This document shows, one piece after another, positions 33,984 through 44,719 of a stretch of 64,000 nucleotides of DNA. The stretch lies in the NCBI GenBank assembly GCA_001599595.1, contig BCHH01000004.1, positions 2,888,920-2,952,919 on the forward strand, written 5' to 3'. This DNA comes from Beverwykella pulmonaria (lineage: Eukaryota; Ascomycota; Dothideomycetes; Pleosporales; Melanommataceae). The stretch's first letter is position 1; every line of letters begins with the position of its first letter. The position numbers and the translations under genes were made by a program. The notes beneath the pieces were generated by a model. The model worked only from the letters and a program-made list of their open reading frames with translations. It did not search any database and was not told the DNA's origin.

Positions 33984-35276
33984 TCATCCTCCAAATGACG
34001 GTGGCCCAGTAATTGGTGATGGCCCTCTAAGTGGTGGTCCTCCGAACGGTGGTTCTGGGCGACTTGGAATAGCCGAGGGGGTTTTAGGAATTTCTTTAAA
34101 TACACCGTCTACAAATCGAAAGCCTCTGAGCTTAGCCACATTAGCGCCACTTGGTCCGTCATTGAACTCCTCGTCAACCTGAGCGCCATGCTCTAGGAGA
34201 AGATTCATAACGTCAAGATAGCCTCGTTCACATGCTGCTTGAAGTGGCGTTTCACCATCCTTGTTCTTCGCTCGAGGGTCCGCACCTTGTGCCAGAAACA
34301 CTTTTGCGATATCCACATTGGGAGTATTGTGAAGTGCCGTATTTTCGTCGTCGTCAATCGAAGTAATTGTCGCACCTGCGGTCAGGAGTTCGTGTATAAT
34401 GTCATCGTTGTCAACGTATTTGAAGCGAGTAGGTCTACTACCCGTCAACTTCATGTGGCGGCTGCGTAGTGCCCAGAATAAAGGTGTGCATCCTCCAGCG
34501 TCTCGTGCGTTAACATTGGCTCCACTGTCAATCAGAAAGCGAATAAAGCGCCTCGAACTGCAAGGGTTCCTGGCGGCAAAATGCAACGGCGTAGAGGGAG
34601 GTACACTTGCTTCGTGGAAACGGTTGACTGTACCTCCCGCTTTGACAAGCAAGTTAGCGACAGCAAGTGCTCTGTCCCAATCCCAAGCCGGTTCGGGCTG
34701 CCACAGATCTTCGAATTGACCATTTGTAGCCGCGTACAGGAGAGCAATGTCGAGCTCTTTCCTCAAATTCGGAGCAGCTTCTAAGAAGAGCTGGACCACA
34801 TCCGGCAACCACAGCCACGCAGCCTGTTTGAGTGCACCTGCGATGGCTTCCTCTCGTGTGCAGTCTTCGAAGTCGTGCTGAAGAAGCAGGCGACAGCTCT
34901 CAATCTGTCCACGTGAGGCGGCAGCAATCAAGGTATTGCCGAAAACCTTGGTGTCCATGTCGATCAAGGCTTTCAAGGCATTTATCTGTCCCTTTCGGGC
35001 AGCAAGCTCCATTGGGGTATCAGGATTCCCATCTTCGTCAATAAAGCGTTTCTGGTATGGGTCGGCACCTTCAGTAATAAGCAGTCGTACAAGCTCAGTG
35101 TTGTCTTTGGAGACAGCGAGATGCAGAGGCGTCTTTCCAGTATCATTAAGGGCGTTTATGTCTGCTCCATCTCTCAGTAAGTGCATAATTATCGCGATGT
35201 CGCCAGCATCAACGGCATCGTGAAGTGGATTGCACAGCCGATACAAATCCGGTGGCTCGGCAGTAGATGAATCCAT
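33984..35276 (-). CDS. Ankyrin-repeat protein
   Basis: Single exon, 430 residues, ATG at 35276. About nine ankyrin repeats across the protein, some regular (NDTGKTPLHLAVSKDNTELVRLLITEGADP; here the GKTPLHLA core, and DGETPLQAACERGYLDVMNLL), some degenerate. Unlike the 6.2-kb NLR, the repeats differ from each other, as in an ordinary ankyrin scaffold. The C-terminus is a Pro/Gly-rich tail (PPFGGPPLRGPSPITGPP). No enzymatic domain, signal peptide or membrane segment is seen. Ankyrin-only proteins mediate protein binding; the partner is unknown. The frame is intact. Confidence 0.8.
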   Translation of the reverse strand: MDSSTAEPPDLYRLCNPLHDAVDAGDIAIIMHLLRDGADINALNDTGKTPLHLAVSKDNTELVRLLITEGADPYQKRFIDEDGNPDTPMELAARKGQINALKALIDMDTKVFGNTLIAAASRGQIESCRLLLQHDFEDCTREEAIAGALKQAAWLWLPDVVQLFLEAAPNLRKELDIALLYAATNGQFEDLWQPEPAWDWDRALAVANLLVKAGGTVNRFHEASVPPSTPLHFAARNPCSSRRFIRFLIDSGANVNARDAGGCTPLFWALRSRHMKLTGSRPTRFKYVDNDDIIHELLTAGATITSIDDDENTALHNTPNVDIAKVFLAQGADPRAKNKDGETPLQAACERGYLDVMNLLLEHGAQVDEEFNDGPSGANVAKLRGFRFVDGVFKEIPKTPSAIPSRPEPPFGGPPLRGPSPITGPPSFGG

Positions 35277-36393
35277 TTCGTATTACCAAGGTCGTTTAAA
35301 TACTGTCTTGAGAAGATGTAAGTGCAAGGACCTCTTAACTGGCGATGAAGACTTTTATACCTATGCGGCACAGCTACTACTTAGGTGAGTGAGTCTAGGC
35401 GTCTGTGTTCACGCCACTCTTGGCAAAAAAATAGATTGTATTAGAGCAAGGCAAGAGGTCTTAGAGGGTATCCTTTCCAAATCTTGTACGTCTTACCTTA
35501 GGCCTCCCGCGGCCCTTAGAAACTGACTTGCCAATTTTTCTACATAGTATGTACCTTCTCAACTTCATTAAGCTTTCCTTTGCCCCCGAAAGGGGAGTAG
35601 CCCCCTCTTTCGGTCCCACAACTCATCGCTTAACTAACCGAACATCTTACATTCCCCCCGTCCTAACCCACTGGTCTCAAAAAATTGTTGATAATGTCCC
35701 GCTCGCCTTTTTCTCACCTCGCCTCGTGACCGTCCGGATCATGCGTAGTGGCCAAAGTGCACACCAAGGTTCCGCAACACTTCACGTTTGAGGCTAGCCA
35801 TGGGTGTGCTACAGCGTTCTATGGTTACTAGATGGGGCAATTGGAAAGAAGAGTTCTCGTTGGATGAAGTACGTTGAAAGTATGGTTGAGAGTGCAGTAT
35901 CATAGGAAGACATTGAGCAGATTTAACAAAGAGGACGCCGTGCCCATGGGAGACAATAGAGGGTTGTTTGGAAGGGACTGGGACTGAGACTGTAGAGAGG
36001 ATGGCGGGGTTTAGGTCGGAAGTGAGTGGCTTGCGGTCCTCCCAGGTTTTTCGGCGTCATCCTTAGTTGGGGATCGCGAATTGACAAGTAGCTCGGATAG
36101 AAGAGGTTCTTGATGTCACTGCATATATTGCATTGGATTTGTGCAATAATAATATTAATTATGACGCGCCTGTCCAAGTAGAAAGAAGAATACTACAAAA
36201 AAGTATATAGAGAAATGTAGGTGCAAACGCTCCACTTGCTATCATACAGCGCCAGCGCTCACCACAAATGCAAAGCTATTCAAAACTAATGCCAACAAAA
36301 GAAACTCGTAAACATCAAAGAGGGGACCCATCCCATTCCATATCGTCATTATAACCTATAGCAACACGGTCCCTTCCATCTCGTCGTTGCAAT
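35277..36393. other. Intergenic
   Basis: No coding signal. Divergent from the ankyrin gene and downstream of the cutinase gene. Confidence 0.5.
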
Positions 36394-37294
36394 CTACGCC
36401 AATACGGTCCCATTAGCTGCCGCGTCCGTCGTATCCGCCTTGGCCGCCTCTGCCGCCTCTGCAGCAACACTACTCTTCGCCGCTGCCTTGGCAGCCGGGC
36501 CCATATTCGCAACGACAAACGCTGCGGCAGTGCCCGCATCCTGCGAGTACGTCAAATGGGGCGCGAGGATAACAGAAGTATGGGCGCAGATCAGATCGCC
36601 CTTGTGGCAGACGACGAGAGTGTCGGCGGCGGAGACGCTGCCAACGGCCTGACCGTTATCCGGATCGCCGAAGATGACGGCGGATTTGACGAAGGCGGTT
36701 TGTGCGGGCGTGAGCATGGTTGCAGCGTTGTGAACGAGTTGGCCGCCTTGGCTGGGGTGTATTAGCATCTAGACCTTGGACTTGGAGTTGGTGTTTTGAG
36801 AGAGAAGTCGCAGCGTACCTGTAACCTGACATAACTAGATTCGTCTTCGGACACGCTTTCATGACCTGTCCCACCATCGTTGCCATCAGCTTGCTCCCCC
36901 CCGCATCACCGCCCGCCAAAAATCCCGGAATATCCGCGGGATAGTCAATGCCCTGCACGGCTAAGTTCGCAGGGCCCATGGCCGCGGCCACAGCCTGGAA
37001 GAACGGCGGTCCCGCCAAAGTCCCCACGTTCCCTTGCTCCGTAGTCCCGCGCGCGAAGAGGATGGTCATGGCCTTGCACTTGCCGTCCTTGACATCGTTT
37101 TGTGTCATGGCGGCGAGGGCGCCTCCTGCGGCGGCGGAGCGGGTAGCGGTCGAGGGATCGAAGTTTCGTGACGCGACAGCGAGGCGGGAGAAGGAATCAG
37201 CGGAGCGGAGGGAGATGTCTGCCAGCGGGAGCCGGGATGTTGGGGCGGCGTAGACAAGGGGGAGAAGGAGGATTACTGCAGCTGGGGTCTTCAT
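36394..37294 (-). CDS. Cutinase-family serine esterase (CE5)
   Basis: Exons 37294-36819 and 36751-36394; the intron (36818-36752, GTACGC...CCCAG) splits the nucleophile motif GYSQGG. Signal peptide MKTPAAVILLLPLVYAAPTS. Cutinase features: CKAMTILFARGTTEQGNVG (Cys and oxyanion region), GPPFFQAVAAAMG, GYSQGGQLVHNAA with the catalytic Ser, and VCHKGDLIC...HLTY with the catalytic Asp and His. About 277 residues, longer than typical cutinases because of an Ala-rich C-terminal tail (AAKAAAKSSVAAEAAEAAKA). It would hydrolyse cutin or other polyesters outside the cell, aiding plant surface degradation. It looks intact. Confidence 0.9.
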
Positions 37295-39059
37295 GGTGAG
37301 AGTGATGGAATTAGGTAGTGTGAGATGGCTGTACAAGGGGAAATTAAAAAGTATACTGTAAAAGTAGTGAGTATTGGTTGTTAGTGGTTGAATGGATTGG
37401 TATAGAGCATGGGATATGCGACAACGTACCTTCTTATACAAAGACACTCGCATAGCCATCATCACTCCACATGTGCATGAGGAAACACAAGGCTGCAACC
37501 ACTTTTCTTTCGACGGCGGCAGATTCGCTCTCGTACGTCATGCGGACGAAAGATTTGGTGTGGCAGGAGCGTGAGAAGGTTTGGACAGCACGCCTCGGAG
37601 ACGTCAACCATGTCCAAGTCACTGTTCCTCGGCAACTCTCTGTCAACGTCCATGGTGATAGGTCTCAGTGCACAGCCGCTGGGAAGGCCTCCCCGGTCCA
37701 TCTGTCACGCCTGGTGGTTAAGCCTCCGGCAAGATATGGGAATAGGTGTCTGTGCCAGCGGAGACACGCCGTCTTGTGCGGGATTTGTCACGAGCAACAT
37801 TGAGGTGCCTGGAGACCGAAAGCGAATACTGAGACTAGCCTGGCCATTTTCCATCCGAATCGAGACAGTTGGGACAGAGGAAGAACGCTGATGGCAGAGA
37901 ATAGACAGAGTGAGGCCTCGGAAGCTTGCGTAGGTTTGTCTGAGGCCGTTCATCGACCGAGGGACTTGTGATATGTGACGTCGCCATCGCAGGACATCAT
38001 GCGAGATTATATGAATCGATGTTTGCGCTCGTCCTACCACATGCAGACAACAAAGCGAGATTCCACCATGTATCCCGGGACTCTGATATGGAATCCCTTC
38101 TCTTGTGCAAATTGGAGGTGTCCTGATCACGATGCCGTTTCACCACGCCGTTCACCGGGGCGTGTAGTGTTTCATGCTCGCCATCGTGGTGCCACAGGCC
38201 TGGAGTTCCGACGGTGTGGTAACGACGCGAGGCTAATTGGGGAAACGTGTGCGGTTATGCGAAGGAGATCAAAGGCTTGTCTGGCGGGTGGGTGTAAGGT
38301 GGGGGCGAATGCCGCCAAGGATCGCGGTCACGAGATTCGAGGTCGAGGAATTCTTCGGGAGCCCGATGTTGAGTTTTCGATAGCCGCAGAATGACGTTGT
38401 GTGCGTGGACTTGGTGTTGAGAGGCTGTTGGAAAGCACAAACACCGAGGATGGGTCGAGGTCGGCGTCTCGTTAGCCGGGAGGAATGGAAGGACGCCTGC
38501 TATCTTCTCTTTCCTTGCATAAACTAATAACGCAGTATGTTCTCGCACATGTCCCTCGAGTCGTATTAAATCACGGCCATCTTCCACCGACGATGTACCT
38601 CAGGGAAACAGGAACGGGCTCTTTTTGTATAGATCGGAGTTCGGTATGGAGGTCTCGAACTCCGAGATGAAGAACGTCATCTTGAACCCTCGTGATATGC
38701 TATGCAGCCCCCACTGCTGCAGTACAAGCATGTCATACATCCTCTCCATCATCAAAGGGCGCCCCGAACCCAATGGGAAGTTGGGGAAGGGCTGAAGTTG
38801 ATGATTGTTGCGAAAGCCATATCGTGAGTCATTCGTCAGTGCGCAGTGTAAACATCCGGCTAGTTCCAATGCGGAAGTTCGCAACCGCGGCGTATCGATC
38901 AAGAACGATCTGACCTAAGGCAACAGTAATATAAGACCAGACGCCCTTCCAATCCATCAAGTACGATCCAGGAAGGACAGCCCTATCTCACACAGCCCTA
39001 AAAATACCCAGGCCCACACCATCCCGCCCTCTACCAGCTCATAAAACAAGACCAGCGAC
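37295..39059. other. Intergenic
   Basis: About 1.8 kb, no supported gene. Open frames of 60-140 codons overlap on both strands without domain features. Confidence 0.45.
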
Positions 39060-39751
39060 ATGCCGCTCGAACTCCACCCCCTCACTCCCTCCGACATCCC
39101 AGCCCTCGTGACAATCCAACTCGCCGCCTTCAGCACAGGCATCGCATCCAAACTAGTCCACAGGCCCACCCCCTCTACATACATCAGCAGCAGCATCGAA
39201 AAACACACCAAATCCCTCTCCACCGAGCCCGATGTGCACTATCTGAAAGTCATCGACACAGACCTAGATGGGCAAATGATCGCCGCCGCAAAATGGCGCA
39301 TCAACCTTGAAGAGCGAGGACAAGAGGACGTAGAAAGAATGCTGCCCCGACCCGGGACAGACGAGGAAGGTAATGAGGCCGCGAAAGAGTTCATGCGCTA
39401 TCTAAGGTGGGCGAGGAGTACTTATATGAGCGGGAAGCCATTTTACTGTACTACTCCCCCAGGATTAGAGAGGCATTCCTTATGCTAATGGATGTACCAG
39501 TCCTTCACATGCTCGTGACAGACCCAGGGCACCACCGCCGCGGCGCTGGCGCCATGCTCGTGCAATGGGGCACTTCTCAAGCCGACGCATCGAATCTGCC
39601 TTCGTTCCTCGAGGCATCTCCTGTAGGGAAACCGTTGTATGCCCGACTTGGATTTGTCTCCGTTCACGAAGAGGTTTTTGACCTGAGCAAGTATGGCGGC
39701 GAGGGCAAGGATTCAAACACGCTCATGATACGGCAGCCAGTGAAACCATAG
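39060..39751 (+). CDS. GNAT-family N-acetyltransferase
   Basis: Exons 39060-39447 and 39501-39751. The intron (GTACTA...GCTAATGGATGTACCAG) was found because the frame breaks just where family members read FYFLHMLVTDP; splicing gives exactly KPFYFLHMLVTDPGHHRRGAG. The acetyl-CoA loop is HHRRGAGAML, followed by LPSFLEASPVGKPLYARLGF and HEEVFDLSKYGG, typical of a large fungal GNAT group of about 210 residues. The N-terminus LTPSDIPALVTIQLAAFS is the first GNAT helix. Substrate unknown. The gene is intact if spliced as proposed. Confidence 0.85.
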
Positions 39752-40639
39752 CTAGAGACAGTTTGAAGAGAAAGCTTCTGGTCGGGGAGTGCAATACTAA
39801 AGAAACGTTTTTAAACTACCAGATGCTTTAAACTTTCTTGAAATATCGAACAGCTTCTAAAAAAGAAAAACAAGACTAGCTAGAACTCTATCCTAATACA
39901 CCCTGTCCCACCCTAGCCAGAACCACGCAAACCCAGCTGTGAGCTCCAGCGGACACTCGCCCTCGGCTTCAACAGCGACAGCGGTGGATGTTTTCTTAAT
40001 AGTAGTGAGGAGTGAGGCGAGCTGCACAATGGAGGAATAGTAGTACGCGAAGTCGCGCCAGTAAACAGCTAGTAAGTAATTAATTTCCTTCTACCCTTTA
40101 CTCTAATCTTAGCTACGTTATCTAAGGATTCAAGGCGTTAGATTGAATAGACGATGACGCAATACACTTTGTATACAAAAGAACTCAAGACTCCGTATAG
40201 TGGCAGCATGCGACAAGTAATTACTACTATCTATCTAAACTACAAGGCTAGGCAAGATTCTACATCAGATTGCTGGCATCTCGCCACTATGAAGCACACT
40301 TAATCACATATGCGCTAGGTAAAGGGCTGGCTTCTGTATTTACGTCCGCTACAATGGCGCCGTCAAAACTGCGTCATCTCTTTTCGTTTAAGTCTCGTCG
40401 AGACGGCAAAATATTTCTCCATCTGCTGGTCATTTCGTAAGGCTGAAATAATATAGAGCCATAGTGATGCGAGGATACTATGACCTCAGCCGAGTACTCC
40501 CAAGGGACCGGAAATCGTGAGAGAAGGGCAAGCACAGGTTCCTCAGGGTTTACCACTTACCGATATTGAAGCACAGCTACTTGTGGCTGAACCTGAGACT
40601 AAATTCTCTAATAAGGATAGAGCCCGGGGGCCAACATGA
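39752..40639. other. Intergenic
   Basis: AT-rich, no gene recognised; adjoins the NLR fragment at 40640. Confidence 0.45.
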
Positions 40640-40806
40640 CGAAAATCTCCACCAGAAACTCTGGGATGACTCTTACGATAGCTTTGATAAGGAGGAGGAA
40701 ACTCCACAATTCGTCAAGACTTATGTAAAGACACTAACAAAGGCCCTTAGGGGGAATGCCTCTCCGGTTGGAGCTAGCGATGTTTCAACAGAAATCAAAA
40801 GCGGGT
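40640..40806 (+). pseudogene. Fragment of an NLR N-terminal domain (NACHT_N-like)
   Basis: An open stretch reads LWDDSYDSFDKEEETPQFVK and YVKTLTKALRG, resembling the LWDxAYDxLKxEE...Lv-xYEkxL motif that opens many fungal NWD/NACHT proteins. It runs directly into a dispersed repeat at about 40805 and has no NACHT domain after it. A broken relic rather than a gene. Confidence 0.5.
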
Positions 40807-40918
40807 TGTATTACAAAATAACTAGGGGCCGAGATGAGATAACTCAGCAGCATGGTTATATACACGGAATAAGCGAGGCCATGTGAGCGGATCATGGTGG
40901 CCGGGTCGTCACGGTGAC
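40805..40918 (+). repeat. Dispersed repeat copy, related to 50240-50352
   Basis: Shares TTACAA--TAACTAGG, CAGCATGGTTATATAC and CGGGTCGTCAC blocks with the copy at 50.3 kb, with many transitions between them. Copies are diverged, so it is an old mobile element fragment. It contributes the last codons and stop of the neighbouring BTB reading frame. Confidence 0.6.
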
Positions 40919-41634
40919 AAAAAATTTGGGGATGATATCAGGCCCTGAAAATATGATACTCTCAAAGTAATCAACGGCAAAATCTCCACCCTCCCGGATG
41001 AGGTCTTTAAAGATGGCCTTCTTGCCTAGTTCACGACCATGAACCCTTGCCACCTCAACTACAGCAGATCGCATGGCAGGATCGCTACTAGGAGTAGAAG
41101 CATATATTTCTTGAACGCATTCTGGGAGCAAGTCGCTTGTCTAGAGATCCTGTAACTTTCGTTGGAGTTTGGCTATGGAAAGCGCCTTCAAGTCCTCTAG
41201 GAAGAACATATCGGCGAGGGCGTATACGCGAGGATCTTTCAGCAGCGGGGGATCATCTGGTAGCTATTAGAACACCAAGTGCATGGACAATCAAAATCTA
41301 CCTCACCTTCGAAATTGTTTATTGGATCATCCGAATAGTCACCAGTGTACAAGTACTCAAACACCCTCCAATGAGCGGCCGCACTACCATTGTCGAATGT
41401 AAGTACCCCTGAGTTTCCCTCGACGAATGCCTCTTGAAATGCCTTTTCAAAGTATGCGCTTTGTATGCAGATGACGAATTTATGTACAGGCAGTGTTATA
41501 TTGTGGATAAGGATTGTGGCATCGGAGTATTTCATATCGTTAAACAATCTAAGCAAATCAGTCAATGTTGCGTGAATCTGAGGGGGTGCAGACAGGGCGA
41601 TATCCCGCATGAACTTGTCTGAACGGGCCTCCAT
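40892..41634 (-). pseudogene. BTB/POZ-domain protein with an in-frame TAG
   Basis: Exons 41634-41307 and 41256-40892; intron 41306-41257 (GTGAGG...TACCAG). The BTB domain is clear: MKYSDATILIHNITLPVHKF, CIQSAYFEKAFQEAFVEG, and WRVFEYLYTGDYSDDP, then DPRVYALADMFFLEDLKALS. A TAG at 41141-41143 interrupts the frame; the context DL-stop-TSDLLPECVQEIYAST suggests an original Trp (TGG to TAG, a change typical of RIP on the opposite strand). The last residues and stop come from the repeat at 40805-40918. BTB proteins bind partners such as Cul3 ligases; function here unknown. Probably a recent pseudogene, or a truncated protein of about 180 residues. Confidence 0.75.
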
Positions 41635-43139
41635 TATAGAGTCCTGCGATATGCTAGACGAACTCCCTTCCGCGGTGTTGGTTTGCGCTCTAGAGTTAAA
41701 TATCGCTGAGTTGCGCGCGTAATTCTGTCGTCTTCCTCTCGTCTGTGACTGCACACGTCGGATTTTTCTGTCACACACGCTTTGTCAGCATGCACTTAAT
41801 CCAGTCCGCTCCAGTCATCTCTTTCATTTCCCATCCTGCAATTCTGCGACCCTCGTCAGTCTATCACTGTTTATCCTTCATATTATCTTCCCGGCCATAA
41901 GGTTTAGCCTTCCGCAGGTTACTCCGAAGCGGGTGGTCCTCAAATGTCGCGAACAATATTTTCAAGACCAAAAAGCAATGGTTGCAGCATTCTTTGATTC
42001 GCAAGATCTTAAAGCTCTAGAGGACTACTATATACATATATGTAGTGAACCCTCTTCTCCTTCCAATTTATATCTCGTTCTCGACCTTCATTGCAAAGAG
42101 ATTCCCGGCGTCAATCTCAGCGAGTTAGAACTTCAAGTTTTCAAAGTCTTGAGAAGAGATGTATTGTACGTATGTATTGTACGTATGTATTGTACGTATG
42201 TAGTAGACCCAACTAATTAGTTTTATCAAGTACATTCCGAGATCTCGGAGAGGCTGCTTGTAACCAGGCTTGCAAGCGATCTCTTAGTCTCGGTTGGGGA
42301 ACTAACAAGTCTAATCAGAGGAGTTAGACAGCGTTACTCCTCAAAAAACAGGTCAATTCCCTGGTAGATTTGTGTCTTGAGCATCGCGGTTCAATAGGAA
42401 GTCCCTTAGGAATTCACTTGCAGGCATGCATGGCTGGTTGACAGGTCGATTTAGATTTGTATAATAGAGGCTATGGTGGCGATTTTCGTGGGGAGGATTA
42501 CGGCCACAAGATTGGTATATCTTGCAATACATTGCGTTTTACATCCACACTGACTCAGCGAGGCGTGACAAGACACTGCCAGGCGCGATTAAGCGGGCGA
42601 AGAAGCCAATAAAAAATCACGTACAAGCTAGAGAATGAGTAATAATCGTACATGGCGCCTCACGAAACATCTTGTACTAGCTCGTCTGAACGTTTAATGA
42701 AGCACTAACCAGCTTTTCATCCGAACAGCTTAGCGAATTTTGGCGAGGCGAGCGCGCACGAACAGCTTCGGTGTTTAGTGCTGTTGCCAACGACCATGAT
42801 ACAGGGCAGCAAAAACACTTAAAACCAATCTAGAGCGAATGCGGTAATTTTGAAGGGAGAAATAGCATGGATATCATAACTTTGAAGAGAATGGGTCATA
42901 ACCGTTGTTCGAGGTTGCCCCAACAGCCGAGTATACATCGATCACGTCGAATGCAGCTTGCTCTTTCACGCGGGTGCGATAGTCATCAACCTGATGGGAG
43001 TATAAAGTCTTGCCAGTGGCAAGTATTGACAAGAATGAAGACTTGAGAGGTGATGATTATGAGGAACATTTGCATAGATGGGTGTGCTTATTCTAATAAT
43101 ATGTAATTCCAATGCCATGCATACGGAGCGACCAATTCA
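41635..43139. other. Intergenic
   Basis: A frame at 41933-42220 (AAFFDSQDLKALEDYYIHIC) is open but lacks an early ATG and ends in a minisatellite; function not recognised. Otherwise nothing seen. Confidence 0.4.
42161..42199 (+). repeat. 13-bp minisatellite, three exact units
   Basis: GTATTGTACGTAT repeated three times with no differences. Confidence 0.9.
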
Positions 43140-43416
43140 AGGACCCTCGTTAAGCACCCAAGATTCTTCTCTCTTTAATTTCCTCTTTTCTTCTCTAACT
43201 ATCTTCATCCATGCATCCACATTACTAATAGCTTGTCGAGGTGATTGCTTGTTCGCCAACAAGTGACATGATTTCAGCGGGGCTGAACTCCAGCTTTGGT
43301 ACCTTCGCAGCAAACTCTTTCGCCAGTCCAAGCATCTCATCATCTTCAACACTCTTCTTGTCGGTGCCGTCGTCTTTAGGACTATCCTCCGGACCAGGGC
43401 TGCTAACTCTCTTCAA
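43140..43416 (-). pseudogene. BCS1-like AAA ATPase, C-terminal fragment (inverted)
   Basis: Minus-strand frames read LAKEFAAKVPKLEFSPAEIM and then, one base out of frame, NKQSPRQAISNVDAWMKIVR; both belong to the C-terminal end of fungal BCS1-like ATPases. A frameshift separates them near 43250. The part that should precede it lies on the opposite strand 240 bp to the right. Confidence 0.7.
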
Positions 43417-43654
43417 ATCACTGCCTTCAACACACTTTCCTTAACCCAACAACTTGGGAATGGTACTTCAAACGCGCCATTCCCTACCAATGGGGCTAAT
43501 TGTTGTATGAACTACCTGGAACTGGGAAGTCGAGCTTCAGCTTTTTCTATTGCAGGCAGTTCGATTTAGATATTTATATCTCGAATATCTCTAGCTTCAA
43601 CGACAACAAGATAAAGACACTATTCACTGAGCTCCCAAGGCGTCGTGTTCTTCT

Positions 43655-43948
43655 TTGAGAAGACATTGCACCGTTAGTTCGAAACGTTCCAACGCCAACA
43701 TGAATCTCAGTCAGAATGGTTCTCATCGGTCCCCCAAATCTGCTGAGGCAACAGTGTCTCTGCCAACCCTCCTCGATGTCCTTGATGGTGTAGGATCGCT
43801 GGAAGGCCGAGTGTTAATCATGTCAACCAATCACATCGAGCGCCTCGACGGTGCGCTTTTACGTCCCGGCCGCGCGGATATGAAGATTGAGTTTCAGCTC
43901 GCTGATGAGGACATGCTGACTCGACGTATGGCTTGTTGTCACCAGTAA
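43655..43948 (+). pseudogene. BCS1-like AAA ATPase, central fragment
   Basis: Plus-strand reading [20 protein letters not shown], then [20 protein letters not shown] (sensor and arginine-finger region of AAA ATPases) and [15 protein letters not shown]. No Walker A is found upstream. Together with the inverted C-terminal piece it shows a gene broken by rearrangement. Confidence 0.7.
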
Positions 43949-44719
43949 CCTGCGCCTTATATACGTCGACACTCAGCTCACATATCTTGCAAATTCCAAG
44001 CAAGTCTTTTGTCGGGACATAGGCCATAGGATAGAACAGCGGAAAACGCACGTGGAACGGGTCTACTCGCACGCAAAGCCGTAACGGGCGATAACTGGAG
44101 AATACTCGCTATTAGGACGTAGCGAGCTCGTCAATGGGAGGATGCGGTTGTGGAACGCGATATCATGTTCGTAGAAAGAAGGAGTAGTATCGTCATCGCG
44201 CTTAATGAGCAATTCCGTCACCGTGTTGTGCCATAGTACACGAGGAATTCGGTGCTCGGAAGATCGAGATAGAGCAAACTACGCGGAGACGTGTCGAGGT
44301 GCTGTCTCAAAGTCGGTAACCGTGATTTGCGGGTTTTGCAAAGGCACGGGCTTCCGGTCTGGGGAATACGCTTGAACGGATATGAACAAACGACCTTGAA
44401 TCTGAGAAAGCGAAGACGAAGGAGGCAGACGCAGGATTGCGCGGAAAGTAGGTGCTCTCGGCGCTTTGGCTGTCGTTAACGTCCGAATAACGCCACTTGC
44501 GGGGCAGCACAGCATTGGGGGTGGCTACGCCTCAGCCCCCGCAATTGTGTCGCCGGTTGAGGCTGCTGTGCGATATTAGTAACTGCGCCACTGCTGCTTG
44601 GCGGACGCGGTAATCAAAACAACAGCTCCGCGTTCGCCCAAACATTGTCACTGCCAACATCACCACCCCACGGCATCACATATCATACGCCTCCCGTGCT
44701 GCTCCGCCATTCATCGGTC
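43949..44719. other. Intergenic
   Basis: No recognised gene. Right end is the promoter side of the 44720 gene. Confidence 0.45.
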
